A stretch of 64,000 bases of DNA from Actinomadura sp. WMMA1423 (GTDB taxonomy: Bacteria; Actinomycetota; Actinomycetes; Streptosporangiales; Streptosporangiaceae), in assembly GCF_006547145.1 (NCBI RefSeq), contig NZ_CP041244.1, forward strand, positions 2,232,001-2,296,000, in the 5' to 3' direction. Of the stretch, positions 24,606 through 33,919 are shown piece by piece. The notes below the pieces were generated by a model that was not told where the DNA came from, did no database searches, and saw only the letters and a program-made list of their open reading frames with translations. A program made the translations under genes and the position numbers. Position 1 is the first letter of the stretch. The number at the start of each line of letters is the position of its first letter.

Positions 24606-25698
24606 CCTCCGGATCCGCCTGGCGGCCGCCGCCGCGGGCACCCTCGTCCTGCTCGCCCTGCCCTTCTACCTGGACGCGTTCTGGCTCCAGACGGGCCTGT
24701 TCGCGATGTCGGCGGCGGTCGGCGCGATCGGCCTGAACCTGCTGACCGGCGCCACCGGGCAGCTGTCGATGGGGCACGCCTTCTTCCTGGCGGTCGGCGC
24801 GTACGGGTACGTCTACCTGGCGTCGGACTCCGGGCCGCGGCTGGCCGGGCTCGGGCTGCCGACCCCGCTGGCGTTCGCCGGCGCGGTCGTCCTCGCGGGC
24901 GTCGCGGGCGGGCTGTTCAGCCCCATCGCCGGGCGGCTGCGCGGCACCTACCTCGGCATCGCCTCCCTCGCGCTGATCTTCATCGGGCAGCACCTGCTGT
25001 TCAACGCCGAGAGCGTCACCGGCGGGTTCAACGGGCGGGACGTCCCGCCGCTGGAGATCGCCGGGTTCCGCTTCGACGACGCGCCCGGACTGGTGGTGTT
25101 CGCCGTGCCGCTGGGCGCGCTGGAGCGGCTGTGGTTCCTCGCCGTCGCGCTGCTCGTCCCCGCCGTGTGGATCGCGCGCGGCATCCTGCGCGGCCGCCCG
25201 GGACGGGCCATGAACACCATCCGCGACCACGAGACCGCGGCGGCGGTGATGGGCGTCCCGGTGGCGCGCTACCGGGCCGGCGTGTTCGTGCTGTCGTCGA
25301 TGTACGCGGGCGCGGCCGGGGCGCTGCTGGCGCTGGCGTTCCGGCGGACCGTGCCCGACTACTTCGGCGTCTTCCTGTCCCTGGACTACCTCGCCATGAT
25401 CGTCATCGGCGGGCTCGGCAGCGCGGCCGGGGCCGTCGCGGGCGCGGTGTTCGTCTCCGTCCTGCCCCAGCTCCTCACCCGCTTCGGCGACGACCTGCCG
25501 CTCGTCGCCGCGCCGGGCTCGGGCGGCGTCTCCCCCGCCGAGGCCGCCCGGATCCTCTACGGCGCCGCCGTCGTCGCCGTCGTGCTGTTCCTGCCCGGCG
25601 GCCTGACCGGGGCCTGGACGCGGCTGCGCGCCGCAGCGGTCCGGCGCCGGGCCGCCCGTCCCCTCACCCGATTCGAGCAAGAGGAGCAACCGGTATGA
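24598..25698 (+). CDS. livM: branched-chain amino acid ABC permease LivM
   Basis: 366 residues, ~10 membrane segments. NLLTGATGQLSMGHAFFLAV is the LivM signature and IRDHETAAAVMGVPVARY the ATPase-docking loop. GTG 24598 overlaps livH by 8 nt. The C-terminus after ~residue 335 is a basic cytoplasmic tail. Confidence 0.9.
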   Translation: MSDLRIRLAAAAAGTLVLLALPFYLDAFWLQTGLFAMSAAVGAIGLNLLTGATGQLSMGHAFFLAVGAYGYVYLASDSGPRLAGLGLPTPLAFAGAVVLAGVAGGLFSPIAGRLRGTYLGIASLALIFIGQHLLFNAESVTGGFNGRDVPPLEIAGFRFDDAPGLVVFAVPLGALERLWFLAVALLVPAVWIARGILRGRPGRAMNTIRDHETAAAVMGVPVARYRAGVFVLSSMYAGAAGALLALAFRRTVPDYFGVFLSLDYLAMIVIGGLGSAAGAVAGAVFVSVLPQLLTRFGDDLPLVAAPGSGGVSPAEAARILYGAAVVAVVLFLPGGLTGAWTRLRAAAVRRRAARPLTRFEQEEQPV

Positions 25699-26975
25699 AA
25701 CGCATGACAAGGCCCTGCGCGGCCCGGCTCGTCGCGGCGGCACTGGCCGCGGCGCTGCCGCTGGCCATGGCGGCGGGCTGCAGCGGCAAGGCGTCCGGCG
25801 GGTCGGGCGGCACGGGCGAGGACGGCGTCAGGACCGGCCCCGGAGTCACCGACGACACGATCCGCGTCGGCGCGGAGACCGACCTGACCGGCGTGTACGC
25901 GCCGCTCGGCAAGAGCCTCACCCAGGCGCAGCAGATGTACTTCGAGCAGCTGAACGCCCAGGGCGGCGTCTGCGGCCGCAAGATCGAGCTGGTCGTCCGC
26001 GACCACGGCTACGACGTGCAGAAGGCCGTCGCCGGGTACAGCGAGATGCAGTCGAGCGTCATCGGCCTCGCCCAGTTCGTCGGCTCGCCGATGGTGACGG
26101 CCCTCAAGGGGCGCATCACCGCCGACAAGATGCTCGTCATCCCGAACGCCTGGTCGACGACGCTGCTCGGCAGCAGGTCCATCCAGGTCACCGGGACCAC
26201 CTACGACATCGACATGATCAACGCGCTGGACTTCCTGACCCGGGAGAAGGGCATCGCGAAGGGCGACAAGGTCGGGCACGTGTACTTCGAGGGCGACTAC
26301 GGCGAGAGCGCGCTCGCCGGGTCCAAGTACGCGGCGGGCGAGCTCGGCCTGACCCTGGTCGAGCAGAAGATCAAGGCGACCGACAACGACATGTCCGCCC
26401 AGGTCGCGGCGCTGAAGAGCGCGGGCGTCAAGGCGATCCTCATGAGCGCCGGGCCGCGGCAGTCTGCGTCGCTGGCGGGCCTCGCCCGCGCCAAGGGCAT
26501 GACGGCGCCGATCGTGGCGAGCAACTCGGGGTTCTCGCCGCAGCTCCTGCAGACCGCCGCGGCGCCCGCCCTGCTCAAGGACTTCTACCTGGCCAGCGCC
26601 GGGGCGCCCATCTCCTCCGACCTGGCGCCGATCAGGAAGCTGGCGGACGACTACGGCAGGAAGTACCCGGGACAACCGCGCGACAGCGCGGTCGTCAACG
26701 GCTACACGGGCGCGGTGATCTTCGCGGACGCGCTGAAGAAGGCGTGCGCGGCCAAGGACCTCACCCGCGAGGGCCTGATCAACGCGCACCGCTCCACCAC
26801 CGCCCACGACGGCGGCTACGGAACTCCCATGGACTTCTCGAAGGTGGACGAGCCCGGCACCCGCAAGACCTACATCCTGCGGACCGACGCCAAGGCCCTC
26901 GGCGGCCTGGTCGTCGAGCGGCAGCCCATGGAGTCGGAGGCCGCCGAGACCTACAAGGTCCCCGCGGGCTCCTGA
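25695..26975 (+). CDS. livK: branched-chain amino acid/amide ABC substrate-binding lipoprotein LivK-like
   Basis: 426 residues. A signal peptide with lipobox LAMAAGC (Cys29) is followed by a Gly/Ser linker, then a type I periplasmic-binding fold (DDTIRVGAETDLTGVYAPLG ... KIELVVRDHGYD). It captures the ligand outside the membrane and delivers it to LivHM. ATG 25695 overlaps livM (ATGA). Ligand could be branched-chain amino acids, amides or urea-like compounds; the sequence alone does not decide. Confidence 0.88.
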   Translation: MKRMTRPCAARLVAAALAAALPLAMAAGCSGKASGGSGGTGEDGVRTGPGVTDDTIRVGAETDLTGVYAPLGKSLTQAQQMYFEQLNAQGGVCGRKIELVVRDHGYDVQKAVAGYSEMQSSVIGLAQFVGSPMVTALKGRITADKMLVIPNAWSTTLLGSRSIQVTGTTYDIDMINALDFLTREKGIAKGDKVGHVYFEGDYGESALAGSKYAAGELGLTLVEQKIKATDNDMSAQVAALKSAGVKAILMSAGPRQSASLAGLARAKGMTAPIVASNSGFSPQLLQTAAAPALLKDFYLASAGAPISSDLAPIRKLADDYGRKYPGQPRDSAVVNGYTGAVIFADALKKACAAKDLTREGLINAHRSTTAHDGGYGTPMDFSKVDEPGTRKTYILRTDAKALGGLVVERQPMESEAAETYKVPAGS

Positions 26976-26976
26976 G

Positions 26977-27003
26977 GACCCGGGGCGGATCCGGCCCCCG
27001 GTC
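26977..27003. terminator. stem-loop between convergent livK and marR-like genes
   Basis: GACCCGGGGC ... GGCCCCCGGTC forms a ~10-bp stem with a GGATCC-containing loop and one bulge; it overlaps the last codon of the MarR gene. No T-run; probably a shared 3'-end hairpin. Confidence 0.45.
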
Positions 27004-27442
27004 AGCCTTCGGAGACGAGACGGGCCGCGACCCGGTCGAGGACGGCGAGATCCTCGGCCGGGAGGTCGTAGAGCGAGGGGGGCGGGGTGTCCAGGATCCG
27101 CTCGGCCTCCGCCGCGGCGGCCCGCCCCGCCTCCGTCGCGGTCACGATCTTGGAGCGGCGGTCGGCGGGGTTCTCGGTCCGCTCGACCAGGCCCCGCCCG
27201 ACCAGGTCGTCCACCACCAAGGTGACGTAGGGGCGGTCGGTGAGAAGCAGCTCGGCGAGGCCGCGCAGCGTCAGCGGCTCGGACGCGGCGGCGATGTGGC
27301 GCAGCGCCTTGACCCGGAAGAAGCTCATGCCGAGCGCCTCGGTGACCTCGCGGCGCCGGTCGCCGCGCTCGAGCAGCAGGACCCGCAGGTTGTGCCACGC
27401 CCGCGCGGCGGTCTCGGCGTGCTGGACAGCGGGCTCGGTCAT
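27002..27442 (-). CDS. MarR-family transcriptional regulator
   Basis: 146 residues. The winged helix-turn-helix is visible as FFRVKALRHIAAASEPLTLR, GLAELLLTDRPYVTLVVDDL and VERTENPADRRSKIVTATEAG, the last being the wing with the conserved DRR. ATG 27442 overlaps the end of the MFS gene (ATGA). It most likely represses the exporter and itself through the palindrome at 28922-28937. Confidence 0.88.
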   Translation of the reverse strand: MTEPAVQHAETAARAWHNLRVLLLERGDRRREVTEALGMSFFRVKALRHIAAASEPLTLRGLAELLLTDRPYVTLVVDDLVGRGLVERTENPADRRSKIVTATEAGRAAAAEAERILDTPPPSLYDLPAEDLAVLDRVAARLVSEG

Positions 27443-28908
27443 CGCGCACTGGCTCCCGTCACATCGCGTGCGTCCGGCGCCGGCTCGCCGGCGCCGAACA
27501 GGTCGGCCGTGCGCGCGGCGCTGCGGGCGGCCCGCCGGCCCGTGGTGGCCGTGCCCAGCACCAGGACGGCGGCGGCGCACCCCGCGAGGACCCAGTATGC
27601 CGGACGGGCGGCGGAGACGAAGGCCGGCGCGGCGGCGCCCGCGGCGGACGTCCCTGCCGCCAGCACGGCGCCGATGACCGCGACGCCGAGCGCCTGGCCG
27701 ATCTGCCGGCTGGTGGAGGCGACGGCCGCGGCGACGCCCGCCTGGGCGCGCGGCATCCCCGACACGGCGGTGTTGGTGATCGGCGAGTTGACCATGCCGA
27801 ACCCGAGCCCGAACAGCACGTACGCGGCCAGCAGCGTGCCGTCGCGCGTCTCGGCGTCGAACGCGGCGAACAGCAGGGTGCTCGCGAGCATCGCCGCCCC
27901 CGCGATCTGGAGCGGGAGCCGCGGGCCCCGGCCGCCGACGAGCCGTCCCGACAGCGGGGCCGACACCGCGGTCATCGCCGCCATCGGCAGCAGGAACAGG
28001 CCCGCGTGCAGCGCCGACATCCCGCGCACGTTCTGCAGGTAGAGGGTGTTGAGGAAGAGGAACCCGCCGAGCGCCGCGAACCCGCTGACGGCGATGACGG
28101 TCGCGCCGGAGAACGGGACGCTGCGGAAGAAGCGCAGGTCGATCAGCGGTTCGGGGGCGCGAAGGGCGTGCACGACGAACCCGGCGAGGGACGCGGCGGC
28201 GACGAGCGCGGCGCCGTAGACCAGCGGGTCGGCCAGGCCCCGGCCGGGCGCCTCGATGATCGCGTAGGTCAGCGTGCCGAGCAGCAGGATCATGAACGCC
28301 TGGCCGAGCGGATCGGGGCGGCGCGGGCGCGGGGCGCGCGACTCGGGCACGAACAGGGCGGTCAGCACGAGCGCGGCCAGCCCGATCGGCACGTTCAGCC
28401 AGAAGATCGACCGCCAGCCGACCGAGTCGACCAGCAGCCCGCCGACGAGGGGCCCCATCGCCATGCTGAGCCCGACGACACCGCCCCAGACGCCGATGGC
28501 CCGGGCCCGCTCGCGCGGGCCGGTGAACACGTTCGTGATGATCGACATCGCGACCGGGTTGAGCATGGACCCGCCGACCGCCTGCACGACACGGGCCGCG
28601 ACGAGCAGGCCGAGGGACGGCGCGAGGCTGCACAGCACCGACCCGGCGGAGAACAGGGCGAGCCCGGTCTGGAAGACGCGGCGCCGCCCGATCCGGTCGG
28701 CGGTCGAGCCGGACAGGATCAGCAGGGACGCCAGGACGATCAGGTACGCGTCGATCGTCCACTGGAGCCCCGACAGCGAACTGCCGAAGTCGCGCTGCAG
28801 CGACGGGAGCGCGACGTTGAGGATGGTGTTGTCCAGGCTGACGATGAGGAGGCTCAGACAGCAGATGGCCAGCACCGCAAGCCGGCGCCGGGGGCTCAGT
28901 TCGGGCAC
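27439..28908 (-). CDS. DHA2-family MFS drug exporter (EmrB/QacA type)
   Basis: 489 residues, 14 transmembrane segments. SLDNTILNVALPSLQRDFG is motif D1, STADRIGRRRVFQ motif A, and GVVGLSMAMGPLVGGLL motif C of drug/proton antiporters. GTG 28908 has GGAGG 4 nt upstream; the earlier in-frame ATG 28932 lies inside the operator-like palindrome, so I prefer GTG. Cotranscribed with the MarR regulator. Confidence 0.87.
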   Translation of the reverse strand: MPELSPRRRLAVLAICCLSLLIVSLDNTILNVALPSLQRDFGSSLSGLQWTIDAYLIVLASLLILSGSTADRIGRRRVFQTGLALFSAGSVLCSLAPSLGLLVAARVVQAVGGSMLNPVAMSIITNVFTGPRERARAIGVWGGVVGLSMAMGPLVGGLLVDSVGWRSIFWLNVPIGLAALVLTALFVPESRAPRPRRPDPLGQAFMILLLGTLTYAIIEAPGRGLADPLVYGAALVAAASLAGFVVHALRAPEPLIDLRFFRSVPFSGATVIAVSGFAALGGFLFLNTLYLQNVRGMSALHAGLFLLPMAAMTAVSAPLSGRLVGGRGPRLPLQIAGAAMLASTLLFAAFDAETRDGTLLAAYVLFGLGFGMVNSPITNTAVSGMPRAQAGVAAAVASTSRQIGQALGVAVIGAVLAAGTSAAGAAAPAFVSAARPAYWVLAGCAAAVLVLGTATTGRRAARSAARTADLFGAGEPAPDARDVTGASAR

Positions 28909-28921
28909 GCCGCCTCCAATC

Positions 28922-28937
28922 GTTATAGCCATACAAC
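28922..28937. promoter_or_regulatory. MarR-type operator candidate
   Basis: GTTATA-GCCA-TACAAC is an inverted repeat with one mismatch, and a further TACAACGATT half-site follows at 28950-28957. It stands just before the MFS start in unusually AT-rich DNA. Regulator identity is inferred from the adjacent marR-like gene. Confidence 0.5.
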
Positions 28938-28998
28938 CATTAGAAGGCTACAACGATTCCCGGGGTGTCCCGTCCGGCGGGGCCCGCCCGCGGGCGCC

Positions 28999-29808
28999 TC
29001 AGTTCGGCGCGGCGATGCGGGCGCGGGCGGCGGGGACGACCAGCGGGGTCCCGGTCTCCGGGCACTCGATCACCCGGCAGGGCAGCCGGAAGACCCGTTC
29101 CACCAGCTCGGAGGTGACGACGGCGGACGGGTCGCCCTCGGCCGCGATCCGGCCGTCCCGCATCGCGATCATGTGCGTGGCGTAGCGGGCGGCGTGATTG
29201 AGGTCATGCAGGACGGCGACGACCGTCCGGCCCTCCTCGTGCAGCCGCGCGCACAGGTCGAGGACCTCGATCTGGTGCGCGATGTCCAGGAAGGTCGTCG
29301 GCTCGTCCAGGAGCAGCAGCGGCGTCTGCTGGGCGAGCACCATGGCGATCCAGACGCGCTGGCGCTGCCCGCCCGACAGCTCGTCCACGTGCCGGTCGGC
29401 GAGGTCCCCGACCCCCGTCGCGGCCATCGACTCGGCGACGACCCGCTCGTCCTCCCTCGACCACTGCCGCAGCAGGCTCTGGTGCGGGTACCGGCCGCGC
29501 GAGACGAGGTCGGCGACCGTGATGCCCTCCGGCGCGATGGACGACTGCGGCAGCAGCCCGAGCGTCCGCGCCAGCCTCTTGGCGGGCCAGTCGGCGATGG
29601 GCCGCCCGTCGAGCACGACCGTCCCGGCCGAGGGCTTGAGGATCCGCGCCAGTGCCCGCAGCAGCGTCGACTTCCCGCAGGCGTTCGGGCCCACGATCAC
29701 CGTGAACGAGCCCTCCGGGACCGCCACGTCGAGGTCCTCGGCGATGGTGCGCTTGTCGTAGCCGAGGGTGAGCCCGGTGCCGGCGAGCCGCGCGGTCGCG
29801 TCCTTCAT
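28999..29808 (-). CDS. ferric-siderophore ABC transporter ATP-binding protein (FecE/FepC-like)
   Basis: 269 residues. VGPNACGKSTLLRAL is Walker A, with the GPNACGKST variant typical of iron-siderophore ATPases; DELSGGQRQRVWIAMVLAQ is the signature and LLLLDEPTTFLDIAHQ Walker B plus D-loop. ATG 29808 overlaps the preceding permease stop. Last gene of the minus-strand import operon under the IdeR box. Confidence 0.9.
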   Translation of the reverse strand: MKDATARLAGTGLTLGYDKRTIAEDLDVAVPEGSFTVIVGPNACGKSTLLRALARILKPSAGTVVLDGRPIADWPAKRLARTLGLLPQSSIAPEGITVADLVSRGRYPHQSLLRQWSREDERVVAESMAATGVGDLADRHVDELSGGQRQRVWIAMVLAQQTPLLLLDEPTTFLDIAHQIEVLDLCARLHEEGRTVVAVLHDLNHAARYATHMIAMRDGRIAAEGDPSAVVTSELVERVFRLPCRVIECPETGTPLVVPAARARIAAPN

Positions 29809-30854
29809 CACATCCGTCCCGTCTTGCGTTCGGTCACGAGGAGCCAGACCAGGTACCCGCCGCCGAGCAGCCCGGTCACCACACCGACCGGGAGCTGGTG
29901 GCCGGGGAATCCGCGCTGCGCCGCCCAGTCGGCGGCCACCAGCAGCGCGGCGCCCATGCACGCCGCCGCGAGCAGGTTCGGGCCGGTCGTGCGGGTGAGG
30001 CGGCGGGCGAGCTGCGGCGCCGTCAGCGCGACGAACGAGACCGGCCCGGCCGCGGCCGCGGCGAGCGCGGTCAGCAGCACGGCCGCGGCGAGCAGCAGCA
30101 GCCGGACCCGCTCGATGGGGACGCCGAGCCCGTGCGCCGCGTCGTCGCCCATCTCCAGCATCCGCAGCGCCCGCCCGCACCCGGCGAGGACGAGCGGGCC
30201 GAGCACCGCGAGCGCCGCGATGACGGGCGCCGCGTCCGCCCAGTCGCGGCCGTCCAGGCTGCCGGTCAGCCACAGCACGGCGCGGGCCGCGTCGGTGATC
30301 TGCGCCTGGGTGATCAGGTAGCCGTTGACGCCGGTGAGGATCGCGGCGACGCCGATGCCGACGAGGATGAGCCGCTGCCCGTGCGCGCCGCGCCGTCCGG
30401 CGACCGCGTAGACGGCGAGGCCGGTGAGCAGGCCGCCGCCCGCCGCGCCGGCCGCGACCGCGAGGCTGCCGGCGCCGGTCAGCACGATCACAGCGAGGAC
30501 GCCGGTGGCGGCGCCCTGGGTGAAGCCGAGGATGTCGGGGCTGCCGAGCGGGTTGCGGACCAGCGACTGGAAGATCGCGCCGGCCAGCCCGAGCGCCGCG
30601 CCGACCGCCAGCCCGGCCGCCACCCGCGGCAGCCGGATCTCGTTCACGATGATCGAGTCGGCGGGCGAGCCCCGCCCGGCCAGCGTCCGGACGACGTCGG
30701 CCGGGCTCATCGGGAAGTCGCCGCTGCCGATGAGCAGCACGCCCGTCCCGAGCGCGACGGCGAGGCAGGCCCCCGCGACGGCCAGGGCGCGCGGCCGGAA
30801 CCGGAACGAGGCTCCCGGCGTCCGGACGACGGCGAAGTGCGGCCCCCTGGTCAT
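29808..30854 (-). CDS. FecCD-type iron-siderophore permease, second subunit
   Basis: 348 residues, ~9-10 membrane helices. EIRLPRVAAGLAVGAALGL, GAIFQSLVRNPLGSPDILG and the late FVALTAPQLARRLTR are FecCD hallmarks; the GxPIERVR-like loop contacts the ATPase. ATG 30854 overlaps the first permease (ATGA). Forms a heterodimeric channel with the product of 30851-31900. Confidence 0.9.
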   Translation of the reverse strand: MTRGPHFAVVRTPGASFRFRPRALAVAGACLAVALGTGVLLIGSGDFPMSPADVVRTLAGRGSPADSIIVNEIRLPRVAAGLAVGAALGLAGAIFQSLVRNPLGSPDILGFTQGAATGVLAVIVLTGAGSLAVAAGAAGGGLLTGLAVYAVAGRRGAHGQRLILVGIGVAAILTGVNGYLITQAQITDAARAVLWLTGSLDGRDWADAAPVIAALAVLGPLVLAGCGRALRMLEMGDDAAHGLGVPIERVRLLLLAAAVLLTALAAAAAGPVSFVALTAPQLARRLTRTTGPNLLAAACMGAALLVAADWAAQRGFPGHQLPVGVVTGLLGGGYLVWLLVTERKTGRM

Positions 30855-31900
30855 GAGAGCGACCTCCTCGGCCGCCGGACGAAGTAGAGGAACACCGGCC
30901 CGCCCGCGACGACCATCACGACCCCGACCTGGAGCTCCGAGGGGCGCACGACCACGCGGCCGAGGACGTCGGCGGCGAGCATCAGGGCGGGCGAGAGCAC
31001 CGCGCAGTACGGGACCAGCCGGCGCAGGTCGGGGCCGGTCAGGGCGCGGACGAGGTGCGGCACCATCAGCCCGACGAAGACGATCGGCCCGCACGCCGCC
31101 GTCGCCGCGCCGCACAGCAGGGTGACGGTGACGATCGCGGCGATCCGGACGCGCGCGGGGCGGGCGCCGAGCGCGCGGGCCGCGTCCTCGCCCATCGCCA
31201 TCGCGTTCAGCGGGCGCGCCAGCAGCAGCGCCGCCACCAGCCCGGCCAGGACGAACGGCGCGACGCGGACGACGGTGTAGCCCTGCGCGGCGGCGAGCGA
31301 CCCGATCGTCCAGAAGCGCATTCGGTCGAGGGACGCCGTGTCGAGCAGCTGCACCGCGTTCACGTAGGAGTAGAGCGCGGCGTTCAGCGCCGCCCCGGCG
31401 AGGGCGAGCCGGGCGGGGGTGGCGGCCCGGCCGCCGCCGACCGCGTAGAGCAGCGCGGCGACGGCCCCGGCGCCGGCGAACGCGAACCAGACGAACCCGG
31501 TGAACGAGGTGACGCCGAGGAAGGAGATGGCCGACACGACCGCGGCGGCGGCGCCCGCGTTGATGCCGAGGATGCCGGGGTCGGCGAGCGGGTTGCGGGT
31601 GAGCGACTGCATGACCGCGCCGGCGAGGCCGAGCGCCGTCCCCGCGAGCAGCCCGAGGAGGGTGCGCGGCAGGCGCATCTCGCGGACGAGCGTGTACGCG
31701 GGCGAGTCGGCGTGCAGCAGCCCGTCCCAGACCTCGCCCGGCAAGAGCGGCTTCGCGCCGACACCGAGGCTCAGTACGACGGAGGCGAGCAGGAGCAGCA
31801 GGGCGACGGCGAGTCCGGCGGCCCACCGCGCGCCCGGCGGGCGCCGCGCGGGCACCGGCTCCGCGGGCGGCGCGGCCGGCGGCGGCTTCGTCGACAACAC
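30851..31900 (-). CDS. FecCD-type iron-siderophore permease, first subunit
   Basis: 349 residues with a Pro/Ala-rich N-terminus, then ~9-10 helices. REMRLPRTLLGLLAGTALGL, GAVMQSLTRNPLADPGILG and FVGLMVPHLVRALTG are family signatures. GTG 31900 is chosen because GGAG lies 8 nt upstream; TTG 31957 is a longer alternative that nearly touches the IdeR box. First gene of the minus-strand operon. Confidence 0.88.
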   Translation of the reverse strand: MLSTKPPPAAPPAEPVPARRPPGARWAAGLAVALLLLLASVVLSLGVGAKPLLPGEVWDGLLHADSPAYTLVREMRLPRTLLGLLAGTALGLAGAVMQSLTRNPLADPGILGINAGAAAAVVSAISFLGVTSFTGFVWFAFAGAGAVAALLYAVGGGRAATPARLALAGAALNAALYSYVNAVQLLDTASLDRMRFWTIGSLAAAQGYTVVRVAPFVLAGLVAALLLARPLNAMAMGEDAARALGARPARVRIAAIVTVTLLCGAATAACGPIVFVGLMVPHLVRALTGPDLRRLVPYCAVLSPALMLAADVLGRVVVRPSELQVGVVMVVAGGPVFLYFVRRPRRSLS

Positions 31901-31961
31901 GTGGCGGGCTCCGGGGGGACGGCCGGGGACCACCGTGACGGTCCCCACTCTGGACAAGATC

Positions 31962-31980
31962 TTAGGTTAGGTTAACCTAA
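31962..31980. promoter_or_regulatory. IdeR/DtxR iron box in divergent promoter
   Basis: TTAGGTTAGGTTAACCTAA matches the 19-bp IdeR/DtxR consensus TTAGGTTAGGCTAACCTAA at 18 of 19 positions. It lies between the divergent permease operon and the substrate-binding gene, so iron-loaded IdeR should repress both. Confidence 0.92.
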
Positions 31981-32034
31981 GCTCCCATCGGCCGACCATC
32001 CGGCCGTGCACCTTGATTTGGGAGAACGTCGGAA

Positions 32035-33063
32035 ATGTCTAACATCGGGGCCCATCACCTCACCCGCCGCGGCCTGCTCGGCACGGGCGGCGCGCTCGCG
32101 CTCGGGGCGCTCATCAGCGCCTGCGGAGGGGGTGACGACGCGGGCGGGACGGCCTCGCCGGGCGGCGGCGCCTGGACGTTCACCGACGACCGCGGCACGC
32201 GGATCCGGCTCAAGGCGCGCCCGCAGCGGGTCGTGGCGTACGTCGGCGCCGCGGCCGCCCTCTACGACTTCGGCGTGGACCGGCAGCTCGTCGGCGTGTA
32301 CGGCCCGACGAAGCTCGCCGACGGCAGGCCCGACCCGCAGGCCGGGAACCTGCCCGTCGACCGCCTGCAGATCATCGGCAACGCCTACGGCGAGTTCAAC
32401 ATCGAGAAGTACGCCGCGCTGCGCCCCGAGCTGCTCGTCGACAACATGTTCGTGCCGGGCGAGCTGTTCTACGTCCCGGCCGAGAGCAAGGACAAGATCT
32501 TCGCGCTGGCGGCCTCCGCCGGCATCTCCACGGGCGCCGTCCCGCTGCCGAAGCCGATCGAGCGGACCGCCGCGCTCGCCGCGGCGCTCGGCGCGGACCT
32601 GAGGTCGGCGAAGGTGACCGCCGCCAAGGCCCGGTTCGAGAAGGCGGCCGAGTCGCTGCGCGCGGCGGCCAGGGCCAAGCCCGGGCTGAAGGTGCTGGCG
32701 GCGTCAGCGAGCCCCGACCTCTTCTACGCCTCCAGCCCGGCCAAGAACACCGACCTCATCTACTTCAAGGAGCTCGGCGTCGAACTGATCGTCCCGGAGA
32801 AGCCGGGCAAGGACGGCTACTTCGAGGAGCTGAGCTGGGAGAACGCCGACAAGTACAAGGCCGACGTCATCCTGCTCGACTCCCGCACGCAGGCGCTCCA
32901 GCCGAAGGACCTCGGCTCCAAGCCGTCCTGGAAGGACCTGCCCGCGGTGAAGGCGGGCCAGGTCATCGCCTGGCAGGCCGAGCCGCGCTTCTCCTACGAG
33001 GGCTGCGCGCCGGTCGTCGAGGCGCTCGCCGCGTCCATCCGGTCCGCGAAGAAGACGGTCTGA
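32035..33063 (+). CDS. iron-siderophore ABC transporter substrate-binding lipoprotein
   Basis: 342 residues. LTRRGLLGTGGALALG is a twin-arginine signal (R11-R12) that ends in the lipobox ALISAC (Cys30), so a folded lipoprotein may be exported by Tat. The mature part is a type III (FepB/FhuD-like) binding fold: ARPQRVVAYVGAAAALYDFG and AALRPELLVDNMF at the first lobe, VKAGQVIAWQAEP near the end. It binds a ferric siderophore outside the cell and feeds the FecCD permease. Under the IdeR box; 10 nt upstream of the reductase gene. Confidence 0.9.
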   Translation: MSNIGAHHLTRRGLLGTGGALALGALISACGGGDDAGGTASPGGGAWTFTDDRGTRIRLKARPQRVVAYVGAAAALYDFGVDRQLVGVYGPTKLADGRPDPQAGNLPVDRLQIIGNAYGEFNIEKYAALRPELLVDNMFVPGELFYVPAESKDKIFALAASAGISTGAVPLPKPIERTAALAAALGADLRSAKVTAAKARFEKAAESLRAAARAKPGLKVLAASASPDLFYASSPAKNTDLIYFKELGVELIVPEKPGKDGYFEELSWENADKYKADVILLDSRTQALQPKDLGSKPSWKDLPAVKAGQVIAWQAEPRFSYEGCAPVVEALAASIRSAKKTV

Positions 33064-33073
33064 GAGGCCTGCG

Positions 33074-33907
33074 ATGGCGAGGACCCCGGCGCACCCGTAC
33101 GCCTTCTTCGACCTGCGCGTCCTGCGGTCCGAGCGGCTCGGCCCGTCCATGGTGCGCGTGACCTTCGGGGGCGAGTCGGTGGACGGCTTCGTCACCGCGG
33201 GGCGCGACCAGCGCTTCAAGATCTTCTTGCCGCACCCGCACCAGGACGCCCCCGTGATGCCGCGCGGCCGCGGCGACGACACGTGGTTCGCCGACTGGCG
33301 GGCGCTGGACCCGGCCGAGCGCGGCATCATGCGGTCCTACACCGTCCGCGACAAGCGCCCCGGCGAGCTCGACGTGGACTTCGCGCTGCACATGGACGGC
33401 GCGTCGGGACCGGCCGCCCGCTGGGCCGCGGCGGCGGGCGCGGGCGACCGCGTCACCGTCCTCGGCCCGACCGGCCCCGACAACGGCGGCTACGACTTCC
33501 GGCCGCCGCCCGGCGCCCCCGTCGTGATGGCGGGCGACCTGACCGCGCTGCCCGCCATCGCCGGGAACCTCGCGTGGCTGCCCGCCGGGACGCCCGCGCA
33601 GGTGTGGATCGAGGTCCCGCATCCCGGCGACCGGCAGGACCTGCCCACCGCGTCCGCCGCGCGGGTCGACTGGGTCTCCCCCGGCGGCCTCCTGGAGGCC
33701 GTGCGCGCGGCGGAGGTCCCGGCCGGCGCCTACGCGTGGATCGCGGGCGAGTCCGCCGCGGTCAAGGCGCTGCGCCGGCACCTGGTGAACGAGCGCGGGC
33801 TCGACCGCCGCGCGGTCACCTTCACCGGCTACTGGAGGCGCGGCGCCACCGAGGAGGACCTGCTCGCCGAGGTCGTCGCCGGCGGCAGCCCCGCCACCGA
33901 GGAGTGA
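33074..33907 (+). CDS. siderophore-interacting protein (ferric-siderophore reductase, ViuB-like)
   Basis: 277 residues. RSYTVR (residues ~93-98) is the FAD-binding motif of the SIP family, preceded by the beta-barrel domain (LGPSMVRVTFGG) and followed by an NAD(P)H domain (GDLTALPAIAGNLAWLPAG, IAGESAAVKALRRHL). It reduces the ferric ion in imported siderophores to free iron in the cytosol. Cotranscribed with the binding protein and convergent with the Mrp operon end. Confidence 0.9.
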   Translation: MARTPAHPYAFFDLRVLRSERLGPSMVRVTFGGESVDGFVTAGRDQRFKIFLPHPHQDAPVMPRGRGDDTWFADWRALDPAERGIMRSYTVRDKRPGELDVDFALHMDGASGPAARWAAAAGAGDRVTVLGPTGPDNGGYDFRPPPGAPVVMAGDLTALPAIAGNLAWLPAGTPAQVWIEVPHPGDRQDLPTASAARVDWVSPGGLLEAVRAAEVPAGAYAWIAGESAAVKALRRHLVNERGLDRRAVTFTGYWRRGATEEDLLAEVVAGGSPATEE

Positions 33908-33919
33908 GCGGGGCGGCGC

